Shown here: positions 9,247-19,314 of the stretch, one piece after another | Layout: every line of letters begins with the position of its first letter | Position numbering within the stretch: the first letter of the stretch is position 1 | From: Ferruginibacter sp. | Lineage (GTDB): Bacteria > Bacteroidota > Bacteroidia > Chitinophagales > Chitinophagaceae | Reading direction: 5' to 3' | Length of the DNA stretch: 64,000 nucleotides | NCBI GenBank assembly: GCA_030831945.1 | Contig: JAURKC010000008.1 | Coordinates: forward strand, 62,001 to 126,000 | Position numbers and translations under genes: made by a program | The notes under the pieces: generated by a model | Database searches by the model: none | What the model was told of the DNA's origin: nothing | The model's input: only the letters and a program-made list of their open reading frames with translations

Positions 9247-10497
9247 ATGAAAAAGTATTCGGTATTTTTATTTTTTATATTATTGTTTGCTCTATTATCT
9301 TGTAATGAAATGAGTAATTCATCAAAACAAACAACAATGGCAGTTGATTCGCAACAAGAATTTACAAAAGGAACTTTTGGATACGACCTTGATTTTCTAA
9401 AAAAGTACCATAAAGATTTAGTGTTATTGGAAGAGGAAGGAACGGGCGCTAAGGTGATTGTTCTTCCAGCTTATCAAGGTAGAGTAATGACAAGCAGTGC
9501 TCAGGGAAATGAAGGGATAAGTTTTGGCTGGGTCAATCATGAATTTATAGCCGCAGAAAAAGCCGTAGAGCATTTTAATGTTTTTGGTGGAGAAGAACGT
9601 TTTTGGATGGGGCCTGAAGGTGGACAGTTTTCAATTTATTTTAAAAAAGGAGTAGAGTTTACATTTGATCATTGGTATGTGCCCAAAGAAATAGATACGG
9701 AACCCTTTAACATGGTATCGTCTTCCAAGTCGGCTGTATCTTTTGAAAAAGAGATGCATTTAGAAAATTATTCTGGCAATAAATTTGACCTTAAAGTAAA
9801 TCGATCAATTAGTCTATTAAATAAAGCTGCCATTGAAAAGGCCATCGGCATTGCAGTTCCTGAAGGAGTTCAAGCGGTTGCATTTGAGTCTAATAACTCT
9901 ATTACTAATTTAGGTAAAAATGCTTGGGATAAAAAGACTGGAATGCTTTCTATTTGGGTGTTGAGTATGCTTAATGCAACTGAGCAAACAACTATTGCAG
10001 TTCCCTATCAACAAGGCGATGTTGCTAAATTGGGCAAAGTGGTTACCGATGATTATTTTGGTAAAGTGCCATCAGAAAGGTTGCAAGTTCAAGAGGGTAT
10101 TATACTTTTTAAAGCAGATGCTAAATGTAGAAGTAAAATAGGATTATCTCCTTCTAGGGCTCTTCCTTTGGTAGCAAGTTATGATTCGAAAAATAAGGTA
10201 TTAACTATTGCTCAATTTACATTACCCAAAGGGGCAAATGAGTATGTTAATTCATTATGGGAGATTCAAAATGATCCATTTTCAGGAGATGCGGTTAATG
10301 CCTATAATGACGGTCCAATAGAGGGTAAACAAATGGGACAATTTTATGAATTGGAAAGTTCATCACCCGCTGCATCTTTGGGTGCAGGTGAATCAATTCA
10401 TCATCTTCATCGGACAATACATTTAAAAGGAGATAAAATAAATTTAGATAAAATAGCCTTCAAATTATTAGGAATAGGGGTAGATGCTATTCATTGA
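9247..10497 (+). CDS. lipoprotein of unknown function, DUF6786-like
   Basis: About 416 residues from the ATG at 9247; the longer TTG-initiated frame at 9211 would place residues before a clear SPII signal (FILLFALLSC), so it was rejected. The mature protein begins at that Cys and is probably anchored in a membrane. The body contains VIVLPAYQGRVMTSSAQG, HFNVFGGEERFWMGPEGG and FTFDHWYVPKEIDTEPF, blocks I recall from a conserved Bacteroidota family (DUF6786) resembling sugar-mutarotase-type beta-sandwiches. No activity is known to me. Placement between a sulfatase and a six-hairpin-like protein suggests a part in glycan handling. Confidence 0.6.
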   Translation: MKKYSVFLFFILLFALLSCNEMSNSSKQTTMAVDSQQEFTKGTFGYDLDFLKKYHKDLVLLEEEGTGAKVIVLPAYQGRVMTSSAQGNEGISFGWVNHEFIAAEKAVEHFNVFGGEERFWMGPEGGQFSIYFKKGVEFTFDHWYVPKEIDTEPFNMVSSSKSAVSFEKEMHLENYSGNKFDLKVNRSISLLNKAAIEKAIGIAVPEGVQAVAFESNNSITNLGKNAWDKKTGMLSIWVLSMLNATEQTTIAVPYQQGDVAKLGKVVTDDYFGKVPSERLQVQEGIILFKADAKCRSKIGLSPSRALPLVASYDSKNKVLTIAQFTLPKGANEYVNSLWEIQNDPFSGDAVNAYNDGPIEGKQMGQFYELESSSPAASLGAGESIHHLHRTIHLKGDKINLDKIAFKLLGIGVDAIH

Positions 10498-10514
10498 TAA
10501 AATAATGTTTCATT

Positions 10515-10525
10515 TAATCGGATTA
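10515..10525. promoter_or_regulatory. 11-bp palindrome overlapping a start codon
   Basis: TAATCGGATTA is perfectly symmetrical and ends on the first base of the ATG at 10525. It repeats the centre of the 17-bp palindrome at 5856-5872. It could be a second copy of the same operator, or coincidence in AT-rich DNA. Confidence 0.3.
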
Positions 10526-11856
10526 TGAAAAATATTTCCTCCTTACTATTCGCTCTATTATTTTTTCTTGATTTAAATGCACAAGAAATTCGTAATGATA
10601 GGTTGTTGGCTACGGAAGACTTCAATTATTTGAGAGGCCTTACTAAAGCGGTGATGGATAGTGCTAGAATTTATCCCGGTCAAATAATTTCTAAGGATTT
10701 TGGCCCCAATACTACCGGTATTACTTTGATTCGTCCAGGTGGTAGAGGAACTTATCCTGCTTTTTGGATAAGGGATTATGCGATGTCTATTGAAACAGGT
10801 TTTGTATCAACTGAGGAACAAAAGCAAATGCTTTTATTGACGGCTGCTACCCAGTGTGATCAAACCTGGATTTCTGCTTCAGGAAGTATGATTCCTGTTG
10901 GTGCCATACCAGATCATATTAGAATAGATGATAGTAAACCCATTTTTTTTCCTGGAACATACAACTATTCAAATCAGGGCGGAAAGACTTGGGGTATGAC
11001 GCCGCCATATTGTGATCAATATTATTTTATTCATATGGCCTATCAATATATTGTAGGCTCTAATAGCTCCGATTTTTTATTAAAAGAAATTAATGGAACA
11101 AGATTGATTGACCGATTGGAGATGGCTTACAAAGTGCCTCCTACTAAGTTGGAAGGTGTTTTAGTAAATACTACCGATGATTTTAGAGGAATTGATTTTG
11201 GATTCAGAGATGTGATCAATATTACTGGCGAACTTTGTTTTCCTTCCTTACTAAAATATCAAGCCTCACTTGAACTAGCTGAATTATTTAATCGCCTTCG
11301 CAAAAATGATAAAGCCAAATTTTATCAAAATATTGCAGCGAAATTAAAGCAACAGATACCTGCTGTATTTGCAGATGCTCGCGGAATGTTACTTGCGTCT
11401 ACTGGTAAGGGTAAGCAGGCAGATGTGTGGAGTACGTCTTTAGCAGTTTATTTAGGTATACTAGAAGGAGATCAACAAAAAAAATCTTGTCAGTTTCTTC
11501 GAGAGGCATACCAAAAGGGTAGTTTAGCTAGTAAAGGGAATATAAGACATATTCTCACTACGGATGATTTTAGTAGTTCAACAGCTTGGGAATTTAGTTT
11601 AGCTCAAAAAAATTCATATCAAAACGGTGCCTATTGGGGAACCTCAACTGGATGGGTTTGCTATGCTATTGCCAAAGTGGATATTGCTGCAGCCAAGCAA
11701 TTAGCCAAAGAATATATCGATGATTTGCGTGCGGGTGATTATAGAAAGGGGGCAGAATTTGGTGCACCCTGGGAATGCTACAATTCAGACAAACCTCAAA
11801 ATGCAGTATATCTTGCTACGGTTAGCTGCCCCTTGATCGTATTTAAAAATAATTAA
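10525..11856 (+). CDS. exported six-hairpin (alpha/alpha)6-barrel glycosidase-like protein
   Basis: 443 residues with a signal peptide ending near LDLNAQ. The segment GGRGTYPAFWIRDYAMSIETG (split here; about residues 72-92) resembles the WIRD motif at the start of six-hairpin glycosidases such as GH15, GH37 and GH125. Further helical repeats with GYWGTSTGWVCYAIAK and a C-terminal GAPWECYNSD fit the same fold. I do not recognise a family with certainty and cannot name catalytic acids. It starts 27 bases after the DUF6786-like gene, so the two are probably co-transcribed and may act on the same substrate. The 148-base gap that follows separates it from the inositol operon. Confidence 0.55.
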   Translation: MKNISSLLFALLFFLDLNAQEIRNDRLLATEDFNYLRGLTKAVMDSARIYPGQIISKDFGPNTTGITLIRPGGRGTYPAFWIRDYAMSIETGFVSTEEQKQMLLLTAATQCDQTWISASGSMIPVGAIPDHIRIDDSKPIFFPGTYNYSNQGGKTWGMTPPYCDQYYFIHMAYQYIVGSNSSDFLLKEINGTRLIDRLEMAYKVPPTKLEGVLVNTTDDFRGIDFGFRDVINITGELCFPSLLKYQASLELAELFNRLRKNDKAKFYQNIAAKLKQQIPAVFADARGMLLASTGKGKQADVWSTSLAVYLGILEGDQQKKSCQFLREAYQKGSLASKGNIRHILTTDDFSSSTAWEFSLAQKNSYQNGAYWGTSTGWVCYAIAKVDIAAAKQLAKEYIDDLRAGDYRKGAEFGAPWECYNSDKPQNAVYLATVSCPLIVFKNN

Positions 11857-11935
11857 TCTGAGGCGGTTTAGATCTTTCCTCCCTTTTTATTAACATTCGG
11901 CTTATTTTTTTTTCTACCTCATGATTATAGCTTAG

Positions 11936-11960
11936 TTTAACGTTTTAGTTGAACGATAAA
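11936..11960. promoter_or_regulatory. inverted repeat upstream of the inositol operon, candidate operator
   Basis: TTTAACGTT and AACGATAAA form a dyad with 8 of 9 positions matching around a 7-base spacer, 45-69 bases before the first iol start codon. The size and CG-containing half-sites are compatible with a LacI-type operator, and the operon ends in a LacI-family gene. Binding is inferred. Confidence 0.4.
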
Positions 11961-11995
11961 CCTATGTTTTTCTAATTGAATTGTATCTCTTTTAA

Positions 11996-12943
<948 letters not shown>

Positions 12944-12946
12944 ACT

Positions 12947-13840
12947 ATGATTCAAAGTAAAAAATATCCGTTGGTTAGAGAGTCGAATAAGGGCTTTGGA
13001 GTTTACCATCGAATTCTTGCAAAAGATGCAGGATGGGAACATCTTAATATGGAAGCAAGATTAATGAAAGCGGGTGAAATATATTCAGGTGATACGGGAG
13101 AAAATGAGTTTGCAATTATTTTATTAAGCGGCAATTATTCTGTAGTTACTGACAAGGGTAGTTGGGAAACTGTCAATGGAAGAACGAGTGTATTTAATGG
13201 TATTGCGCATACTTTGTATTTACCCCGTCATAGCTCTTTTTCACTTACTGCAGTAAGTGAGGTATTAGATATTGCTACCTGTTGGGTTGCGAGTGATACC
13301 GATTTTCCTGCGAGATTTAAAACGCCAGAAGAAGCAGCGATTGAAATTCGCGGTGGAGATAGTGCTACAAGGCAAATCAATAGTTTAATTGAACCTGGAT
13401 TTAAATGTCAAAAAATTGTGGCAGTTGAAGTGTATACTCCTGCTGGTAATTGGAGTTCATTTCCTGCTCATAAACATGATGAACGCAAAGTTGCTGCCGA
13501 TGGAAAAGTTTTGGAAGCTTGCTTAGAAGAAATTTATTTTTATAAAATAGAAAAGCCTGAAGGCTATGCCATTCAGCAGGTGTATACGGATGACAGAAGT
13601 TTAGATGAAATAATGAAAGTAAAAACAAATGATGCAGTTTTAGTTCCTAAAGGCTATCATCCGGTGGCTGCAGAACATGGATACAATTGTTATTACCTCA
13701 ATTTTCTTGCAGGAAGTGATCAGTCTTTAGCCAATACCACTGATCCAGATCACGAATGGCTTTTTAATTCTTGGAAAGGAAAAGATCCACGAATTCCAAT
13801 GGTAACTGCCGATATGAATAATCAATCATCCTCTAAATAA
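12947..13840 (+). CDS. iolB: 5-deoxy-glucuronate isomerase
   Basis: 297 residues, the normal IolB length. A two-cupin protein with the conserved block GNWSSFPAHKHDERK (about residues 165-180), the acidic EEIYFYKIEKPEGYA segment and VPKGYHPV, which together hold the metal and substrate. IolB turns 5-deoxy-D-glucuronate, made by IolD, into 5-dehydro-2-deoxy-D-gluconate for IolC. It sits three bases after the aldolase and 19 before iolC, so translational coupling is likely. Confidence 0.95.
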   Translation: MIQSKKYPLVRESNKGFGVYHRILAKDAGWEHLNMEARLMKAGEIYSGDTGENEFAIILLSGNYSVVTDKGSWETVNGRTSVFNGIAHTLYLPRHSSFSLTAVSEVLDIATCWVASDTDFPARFKTPEEAAIEIRGGDSATRQINSLIEPGFKCQKIVAVEVYTPAGNWSSFPAHKHDERKVAADGKVLEACLEEIYFYKIEKPEGYAIQQVYTDDRSLDEIMKVKTNDAVLVPKGYHPVAAEHGYNCYYLNFLAGSDQSLANTTDPDHEWLFNSWKGKDPRIPMVTADMNNQSSSK

Positions 13841-13859
13841 TCTTTAAATAAAAATTGTT

Positions 13860-14858
13860 ATGGATATTATCACCATGGGTCGTTCTTCAATTGATCTTTA
13901 CTCTCAAGATATTGGAGAAGATTTTGTGAACATTAAAGGATTTAATGCCTTTGTTGGAGGGTCACCTCTCAATATTGCTGTGGGAGCCCAAAGGCTTGGA
14001 TTAAAAACTACTTTATTAACTGCAGTAGGAAAAGATAAGCCAGGAGATTTTCTACTTAATTTTTTAAAAAAAGAAAAAGTAAATACTGAATTTATTCCTC
14101 AAATCGAAGGAGCTAGAACTAGCGCAGTGTTATTGGGTATTGAACCGCCCGATAGATTTCCTTTGGTTTATTATCGTGATAATGCTGCAGATTCTCAGAT
14201 GACAATTGATCATGTGAAAGCAGCCGGAATTAAAAATTTTAAATTACTAGAAATATCTGGCACTGCACTTAATATTGAGCCTTCGCGGAGTGCTGTTTTT
14301 TATGCAGTGGAACAAGCTGCTGAAAATGGAGTACAAGTTTTATTGGATATAGATTTTCGTGCTGATCAATGGAAGGATATTCGTTCATTTGGATTAATGG
14401 TTAGAGCTATATTGCCTAAGGTGGATATTGCGCTAGGTACAGAAGAAGAAATTCTTGCGGCTACTTTACAAGATGCCTCGCAGGTATCTATTGCACATCA
14501 ACAAATTTCTGCACCAGAGATAAAAGGCAATTTGGATGATGCCATTAAAAAAATTCTAGCTACTGGTGTCAAAGTGTTGATTGTTAAAAAAGGTTCTAAG
14601 GGTGCTACTATTTATACAAAGAATACGGAACCCATGGATGTACCTGGTTTTCCTGTAGAAATCCTAAATGTATTAGGAGCAGGGGATGCATTTGCAAGTG
14701 GTTTTATATTTGGTCATTTACAAGGATGGGATTTATACAAATCTTGTAGAATGGGTAATGCATCGGGAGCTTGGGTAGTTCAAAAACCTGGTTGCGCTAA
14801 CGATATGCCAACCTATGCTGAAGCGATGAATTTAATTGAATCAAGAGGTGGGTTTTAA
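13860..14858 (+). CDS. iolC: 5-dehydro-2-deoxygluconokinase (PfkB family)
   Basis: 332 residues. PfkB/ribokinase fold with the N-terminal MGRSSIDLYSQDIG typical of IolC, the substrate-site GGSPLNIAVGAQRLG and the C-terminal NVLGAGDAFASGFIFG that carries the anion hole and catalytic Asp. It phosphorylates 5-dehydro-2-deoxygluconate at O6, preparing it for the aldolase at the start of the operon. Length and motifs match single-domain IolC, not the IolC-DUF2090 fusion seen in some bacteria. Confidence 0.95.
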   Translation: MDIITMGRSSIDLYSQDIGEDFVNIKGFNAFVGGSPLNIAVGAQRLGLKTTLLTAVGKDKPGDFLLNFLKKEKVNTEFIPQIEGARTSAVLLGIEPPDRFPLVYYRDNAADSQMTIDHVKAAGIKNFKLLEISGTALNIEPSRSAVFYAVEQAAENGVQVLLDIDFRADQWKDIRSFGLMVRAILPKVDIALGTEEEILAATLQDASQVSIAHQQISAPEIKGNLDDAIKKILATGVKVLIVKKGSKGATIYTKNTEPMDVPGFPVEILNVLGAGDAFASGFIFGHLQGWDLYKSCRMGNASGAWVVQKPGCANDMPTYAEAMNLIESRGGF

Positions 14859-14902
14859 TTTAACAATCAATTTATTATTAATACGTCTAAATCATAAATT
14901 AT

Positions 14903-16765
14903 ATGGCAACTAAAACAAAACGATATACAGCTGCGCAAGCAACTATACTTTTTTTGCAAAATCAATATGTAGAAAGAGATGGGCAGATACAACCATTTTT
15001 TGGAGGTTGTATTGGTATTTTTGGACATGGAAATGTAGCAGGTATTGGTCAGGCATTGCTTCAGTATACCTCCTTTAAATATTATCAATGTAGAAATGAG
15101 CAGGCGATGGTTCATACCGCTATTGCCTATGCGAAAACCAAAAATAGATTAGGGGCAATGGTCTGCACTTCTTCTATCGGTCCGGGTGCTACCAATATGA
15201 TTACGGGTGCCGCTACAGCTACGATTAATCGAATTCCTGTATTACTATTACCAGGCGATATTTTTTCGACAAGGCAGGTGGCTCCAGTGTTACAGCAATT
15301 AGAAAGTAATTCGTCACAAGATATTTCTGTGAATGATTGTTTTAAGCCAGTATCAAAATATTGGGATAGAATTAATCGTCCAGAGCAGTTGATTACTTCT
15401 TTACCCGAAGCAATGCGCGTATTAACTTCTCCAGTAGAAACGGGTGCGGTTACTATTTCTTTTCCTCAGGATGTGCAAGCTGAAGCCTTTGATTTTCCTG
15501 CTAGTTTTTTTGAAAAAAGAATATGGCAGGTTCAGCGTAATCGTCCTGATAAGTCTGCCTTGCAAAAAGCCGTTGAAATAATTAAAAAAGCTAAACAGCC
15601 TTTGATCATTGCAGGTGGTGGAGTTATTTATAGTGGGGCTACTGCTGAATTAAAAAAATTAGTAAACGCTACAGGTATTCCTGTTGCAGAAACATTTGCT
15701 GGAAAGGGTAGTCTTCGATATGATGAGCCTCAAAACCTTGGTGCAGCTGGAGTTACCGGTACACCTGGAGCTATCGCTATTGCCGCAACTGCTGATGTGG
15801 TGATTGGAATAGGAACGAGATATAGCGATTTTACAACTATTTCCGAAGCAGCATTTCAAAACAAATCAGTTCAATTTATAAATATAAATGTGGCTGAGTT
15901 TGACGCCTTCAAACATTCAGCTATTGCACTAGTGGGTGATGCTAAAGAGATTGTAAGTGATTTGATTTCTTTATTGAAAAATTATAAAGTACCTGCAGCA
16001 TTTGGTAATCAAGTGGTAAAACATAATAAACAATGGGATAAAAAAGTATCAGAAGTATATGCTAAAAATCATGGACTTCCTATTAGTCAGGGAGAAGTGA
16101 TAGGAGCGGTGAATACTGCTAGTGCTGCTAATGACATGGTACTTTGCGCTGCAGGTAGTTTGCCAGGTGATCTACATAAATTATGGAGAACTCGAAATCC
16201 AAAAGGTTTTCATTTAGAATACGGCTTCTCTTGTATGGGCTATGAAATTGCCGGCGGTTTAGGCGCTAAGATGGCTGACCCATCTAGGGAAGTATATGTA
16301 ATGGTAGGCGATGCGAGTTACCTTATGATGTCTCAAGAAATTATTACAGCTATTCAGGAAAATATTAAACTGACGATTATTTTGATCAACAATAATGGAT
16401 ATGCAAGTATTGGCGGATTATCCGCATCGTTGGGTACAGATGGTTTTGGTACTAGATATCTATATCGCAATGAAAAAACAGGTCAACTAGATGGTAAATA
16501 CCTTCCGGTTGATTTGGCTGCTAATGCAGCTAGTATGGGCGCTACGGTAATAAAAGCGACTACTACTGCCTCATTAAAAGTTGCATTAGAAGAGGCTAAA
16601 AAAATAAAAAATACTACGGTCATTTATGTAGAAACTGATCGTGAAGAAAGAGTAGGTGGCTACGCTTGGTGGGAGGTTCCAGTGGCTCAAATTTCAACTA
16701 GTAAAAAAGTTAAAAAAGCACATGATCAATTAGTTAAAAATAAATCAACTCAAAAATATTATTAA
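14903..16765 (+). CDS. iolD: 3D-trihydroxycyclohexane-1,2-dione hydrolase (ThDP-dependent)
   Basis: 620 residues, standard for IolD. It has the three-part ThDP-enzyme layout: an N-terminal Pyr domain with PFFGGCIGIFGHGNVAGIGQ and the cofactor-activating Glu region (YYQCRNEQAMVHTA), a central Rossmann-like domain with LIIAGGGVIYSGA, and a C-terminal PP domain with the metal/ThDP motif VGDASYLMM...NNNGY. It opens the ring of the diketone made by IolE, giving 5-deoxy-glucuronate. It lies 44 bases after iolC within the operon. Confidence 0.96.
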   Translation: MATKTKRYTAAQATILFLQNQYVERDGQIQPFFGGCIGIFGHGNVAGIGQALLQYTSFKYYQCRNEQAMVHTAIAYAKTKNRLGAMVCTSSIGPGATNMITGAATATINRIPVLLLPGDIFSTRQVAPVLQQLESNSSQDISVNDCFKPVSKYWDRINRPEQLITSLPEAMRVLTSPVETGAVTISFPQDVQAEAFDFPASFFEKRIWQVQRNRPDKSALQKAVEIIKKAKQPLIIAGGGVIYSGATAELKKLVNATGIPVAETFAGKGSLRYDEPQNLGAAGVTGTPGAIAIAATADVVIGIGTRYSDFTTISEAAFQNKSVQFININVAEFDAFKHSAIALVGDAKEIVSDLISLLKNYKVPAAFGNQVVKHNKQWDKKVSEVYAKNHGLPISQGEVIGAVNTASAANDMVLCAAGSLPGDLHKLWRTRNPKGFHLEYGFSCMGYEIAGGLGAKMADPSREVYVMVGDASYLMMSQEIITAIQENIKLTIILINNNGYASIGGLSASLGTDGFGTRYLYRNEKTGQLDGKYLPVDLAANAASMGATVIKATTTASLKVALEEAKKIKNTTVIYVETDREERVGGYAWWEVPVAQISTSKKVKKAHDQLVKNKSTQKYY

Positions 16766-16822
16766 TCAATAACAATTTTTAATTCATTAAATCTATCCTC
16801 CATTTTTTTAAATAATTATTTT

Positions 16823-18295
16823 ATGAATCTATTACAGAATTACATTAATGGTGCTTGGGTAAATAGTAGCGGATCTGAATCTATTAATGTAGTTAATCCT
16901 GCAACGCAGGAAGTACTCGCTAAAGTCCCTTATGGAAATGAAACGCAAAAAGATGTTGCTAATGCAGTAGTAGCTGCACAGGCTGCCTACTTAGAATGGA
17001 AAAATGTGCCGGTCTTAAAAAGAATTCAACCACTCTTTAAATTAAAGCAATTACTGGAAGAAAACAGAGATGAGATTGCTAGATTAATTACATTGGAATG
17101 TGGTAAAACATTAGCAGAATCTAGTGGAGAATTACAAAGAGCTATTGAAAATGTAGAGGTTGCTTGTGGCGCACCTATGCTAATGCAAAGTGAATTTTTA
17201 GAAAATGTTGCAACAGGGATCGATGAATTTATGATTCGTCAACCATTGGGCGTTACTGCTTGTATCGCTCCTTTCAATTTTCCTGCAATGATTAGCTTCT
17301 GGTTCTTACCCTATGCAATTGCAACTGGAAATAGTATGATCATCAAACCGTCAGAAAAAGTTCCTTTGACGATGATGAAAATTTTTGAATTATTGCACCA
17401 ATTAGATTTACCTAAAGGGGTAATCAATATGGTACATGGTGGTAAAGCTAGTGTTGATGAGTTACTAGAAAATCCTTTGGTAAAATCAATCAGTTTTGTA
17501 GGTAGTACTGCTGTAGCAAAATACATTTATGCAAAAGGTACCGCTAATGGTAAAAGAGTGCAAGCGCAAGGTGGAGCAAAAAACCCTGTGGTGGTTTTAC
17601 CGGATGCTGATATTGAAATGACCTCCCAAATTATTACTGATAGTGTATTTGGTTGTGCTGGACAAAGATGTTTAGCAGCTTCCGTAGTAATTACTGTAGA
17701 AGAAAATAGTAAAATTAAAGAGTCGTTATATGAAGCTGCTAAGTCAAGGACAGTGGGCTATGGTTTGAATTCGGGTATCGAAATGGGGCCAGTTATTAGT
17801 AATGATAGTAAAGTGAGAATTGAATCGCTCATTGATCAAGGAGTGGCAGAAGGAGGTTCTTTATTGTTAGATGGAAGAAATAAAAAAGTCGGTGGTTTTG
17901 AATCTGGAAATTTTGTTAGTCCTACCATTATTGAAAATCTTTCTTTGACTGGCGATTTGATTAAAACAGAAATCTTTGGACCCGTGATGAGTTTGTTGCA
18001 CATGAAAACGGTGGAAGATGCGATAGCATTTATTAATCAAAATAGATATGGCAATATGGCCTGTTTATTTACTAACAGTGGCAGTAGTGCTAGAAAATTC
18101 CGCAGTGAAGCGATGGCGGGTAATATAGGCATCAATATTGGTATCGCCGCTCCAATGGCTCAGTTTCCTTTTAGTGGTTGGAACGAAAGTTTCTTCGGTG
18201 ATTTACATGGTCAGGGTAAACATGCCATTGAATTCTTTACTCAAACAAAAGTAGTAGTAGAACGTTGGCCTAAAGAATGGACACGTAAATTTTAA
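16823..18295 (+). CDS. iolA: CoA-acylating (methyl)malonate-semialdehyde dehydrogenase
   Basis: 490 residues, aldehyde dehydrogenase superfamily. The catalytic Cys283 lies in CAGQRCLAAS, a form typical of MmsA/IolA; PFNFPAMISFWFLPYAIATG and AQFPFSGWNESFFGDLHGQG are also diagnostic of this subfamily. The enzyme converts malonate semialdehyde from the aldolase step to acetyl-CoA and CO2 with NAD and CoA. The same protein can act in valine catabolism as MmsA; the iol context favours IolA. 57 bases follow iolD. Confidence 0.94.
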   Translation: MNLLQNYINGAWVNSSGSESINVVNPATQEVLAKVPYGNETQKDVANAVVAAQAAYLEWKNVPVLKRIQPLFKLKQLLEENRDEIARLITLECGKTLAESSGELQRAIENVEVACGAPMLMQSEFLENVATGIDEFMIRQPLGVTACIAPFNFPAMISFWFLPYAIATGNSMIIKPSEKVPLTMMKIFELLHQLDLPKGVINMVHGGKASVDELLENPLVKSISFVGSTAVAKYIYAKGTANGKRVQAQGGAKNPVVVLPDADIEMTSQIITDSVFGCAGQRCLAASVVITVEENSKIKESLYEAAKSRTVGYGLNSGIEMGPVISNDSKVRIESLIDQGVAEGGSLLLDGRNKKVGGFESGNFVSPTIIENLSLTGDLIKTEIFGPVMSLLHMKTVEDAIAFINQNRYGNMACLFTNSGSSARKFRSEAMAGNIGINIGIAAPMAQFPFSGWNESFFGDLHGQGKHAIEFFTQTKVVVERWPKEWTRKF

Positions 18296-18354
18296 TCCTT
18301 AGGAATCAACTTGGAATTCAGTTTAGTAGAATAGTATCAATAAAAAATGAATTT

Positions 18355-19269
18355 ATGAATCATAAAAAAATAAAAATAGCTAATGCGCCCTGCAGTTGGG
18401 GAGTTTTAGAATTTGAACTAGAAGGTAAGTCATTAGGTTACGAACAGGTGTTAAATGAAATTACTGAAACAGGCTATGAAGGAACTGAATTAGGTGATTG
18501 GGATTTTATGCCTACTGATCCACAGCAGTTACATGAAGAAGTTAGTAAAAGAAATTTGGATATGTTAGGTGCTTTTGTTCCCGTTGCTTTACTCAACGAG
18601 TCGGCTCATGCTGAGGGGATTGAAAGAGCCTTAAAAACTGCTGGCCTGATGTACAATGCTGGATATACCAATGCATTTATTGTATTGGCAGATGATAATG
18701 GTACTGTTGCAGCAAGAACAAATAATGCGGGTAGAATTACAAAAGAACATTTATTAACTGACGAGCAATACAAAACAATTGCAAAAGGAGCCGATGCTTT
18801 GGCTGCTGCTGTAAAAGAAAAATATGTTATGCGTACCGTCTTTCATCACCATGGAGGTGGATATATTGAAACTCCTGAGGAGATTGATCAACTTTTGGCA
18901 AACACGAATCCGAATTTGCTGGGTCTTTGTTTTGATACCGGGCACTACCGTCTAGGTGGAGGAATAAATCCTTTGGCAGCATTGGAAAAATATTATGATC
19001 GGGTATGGCATGTTCACTTTAAAGATTTTAATCCAGCTGTTGCTGCTCAAGCAGGTAGTAATCATTGGGATTATTTTGGTTCAGTTAGTAATGGTGTTTT
19101 CTGCGAATTAGGAAAAGGCGATGTGCCTTTTGAAGCCATCAAAACATTTCTTGAATCCAAAAACTATGATGGATGGATTGTAGTGGAGCAAGATGTATTG
19201 CCAGGAATGGGCGAACCTAAAATTTGTGCGCAGCGCAATAGGGATTTCCTAAAAAGTATTGGGTTATAA
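18355..19269 (+). CDS. iolE: myo-inosose-2 dehydratase
   Basis: 304 residues, AP-endonuclease-2-like TIM barrel. It opens with the IolE hallmark ANAPCSWGVLEFE and GYEGTELGDWDFMPTD. Metal and active-site residues are visible in VFHHHGGGYIETPEEI, CFDTGHYRLGGG and WHVHFKDF. It removes water from 2-keto-myo-inositol to form the trihydroxycyclohexanedione that IolD hydrolyses. The ATG at 18355 gives the normal length. Confidence 0.96.
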   Translation: MNHKKIKIANAPCSWGVLEFELEGKSLGYEQVLNEITETGYEGTELGDWDFMPTDPQQLHEEVSKRNLDMLGAFVPVALLNESAHAEGIERALKTAGLMYNAGYTNAFIVLADDNGTVAARTNNAGRITKEHLLTDEQYKTIAKGADALAAAVKEKYVMRTVFHHHGGGYIETPEEIDQLLANTNPNLLGLCFDTGHYRLGGGINPLAALEKYYDRVWHVHFKDFNPAVAAQAGSNHWDYFGSVSNGVFCELGKGDVPFEAIKTFLESKNYDGWIVVEQDVLPGMGEPKICAQRNRDFLKSIGL

Positions 19270-19314
19270 CAAAATATTTAATCATCTCTTATCCAAAAAA
19301 ATAAAATCAAGTTC

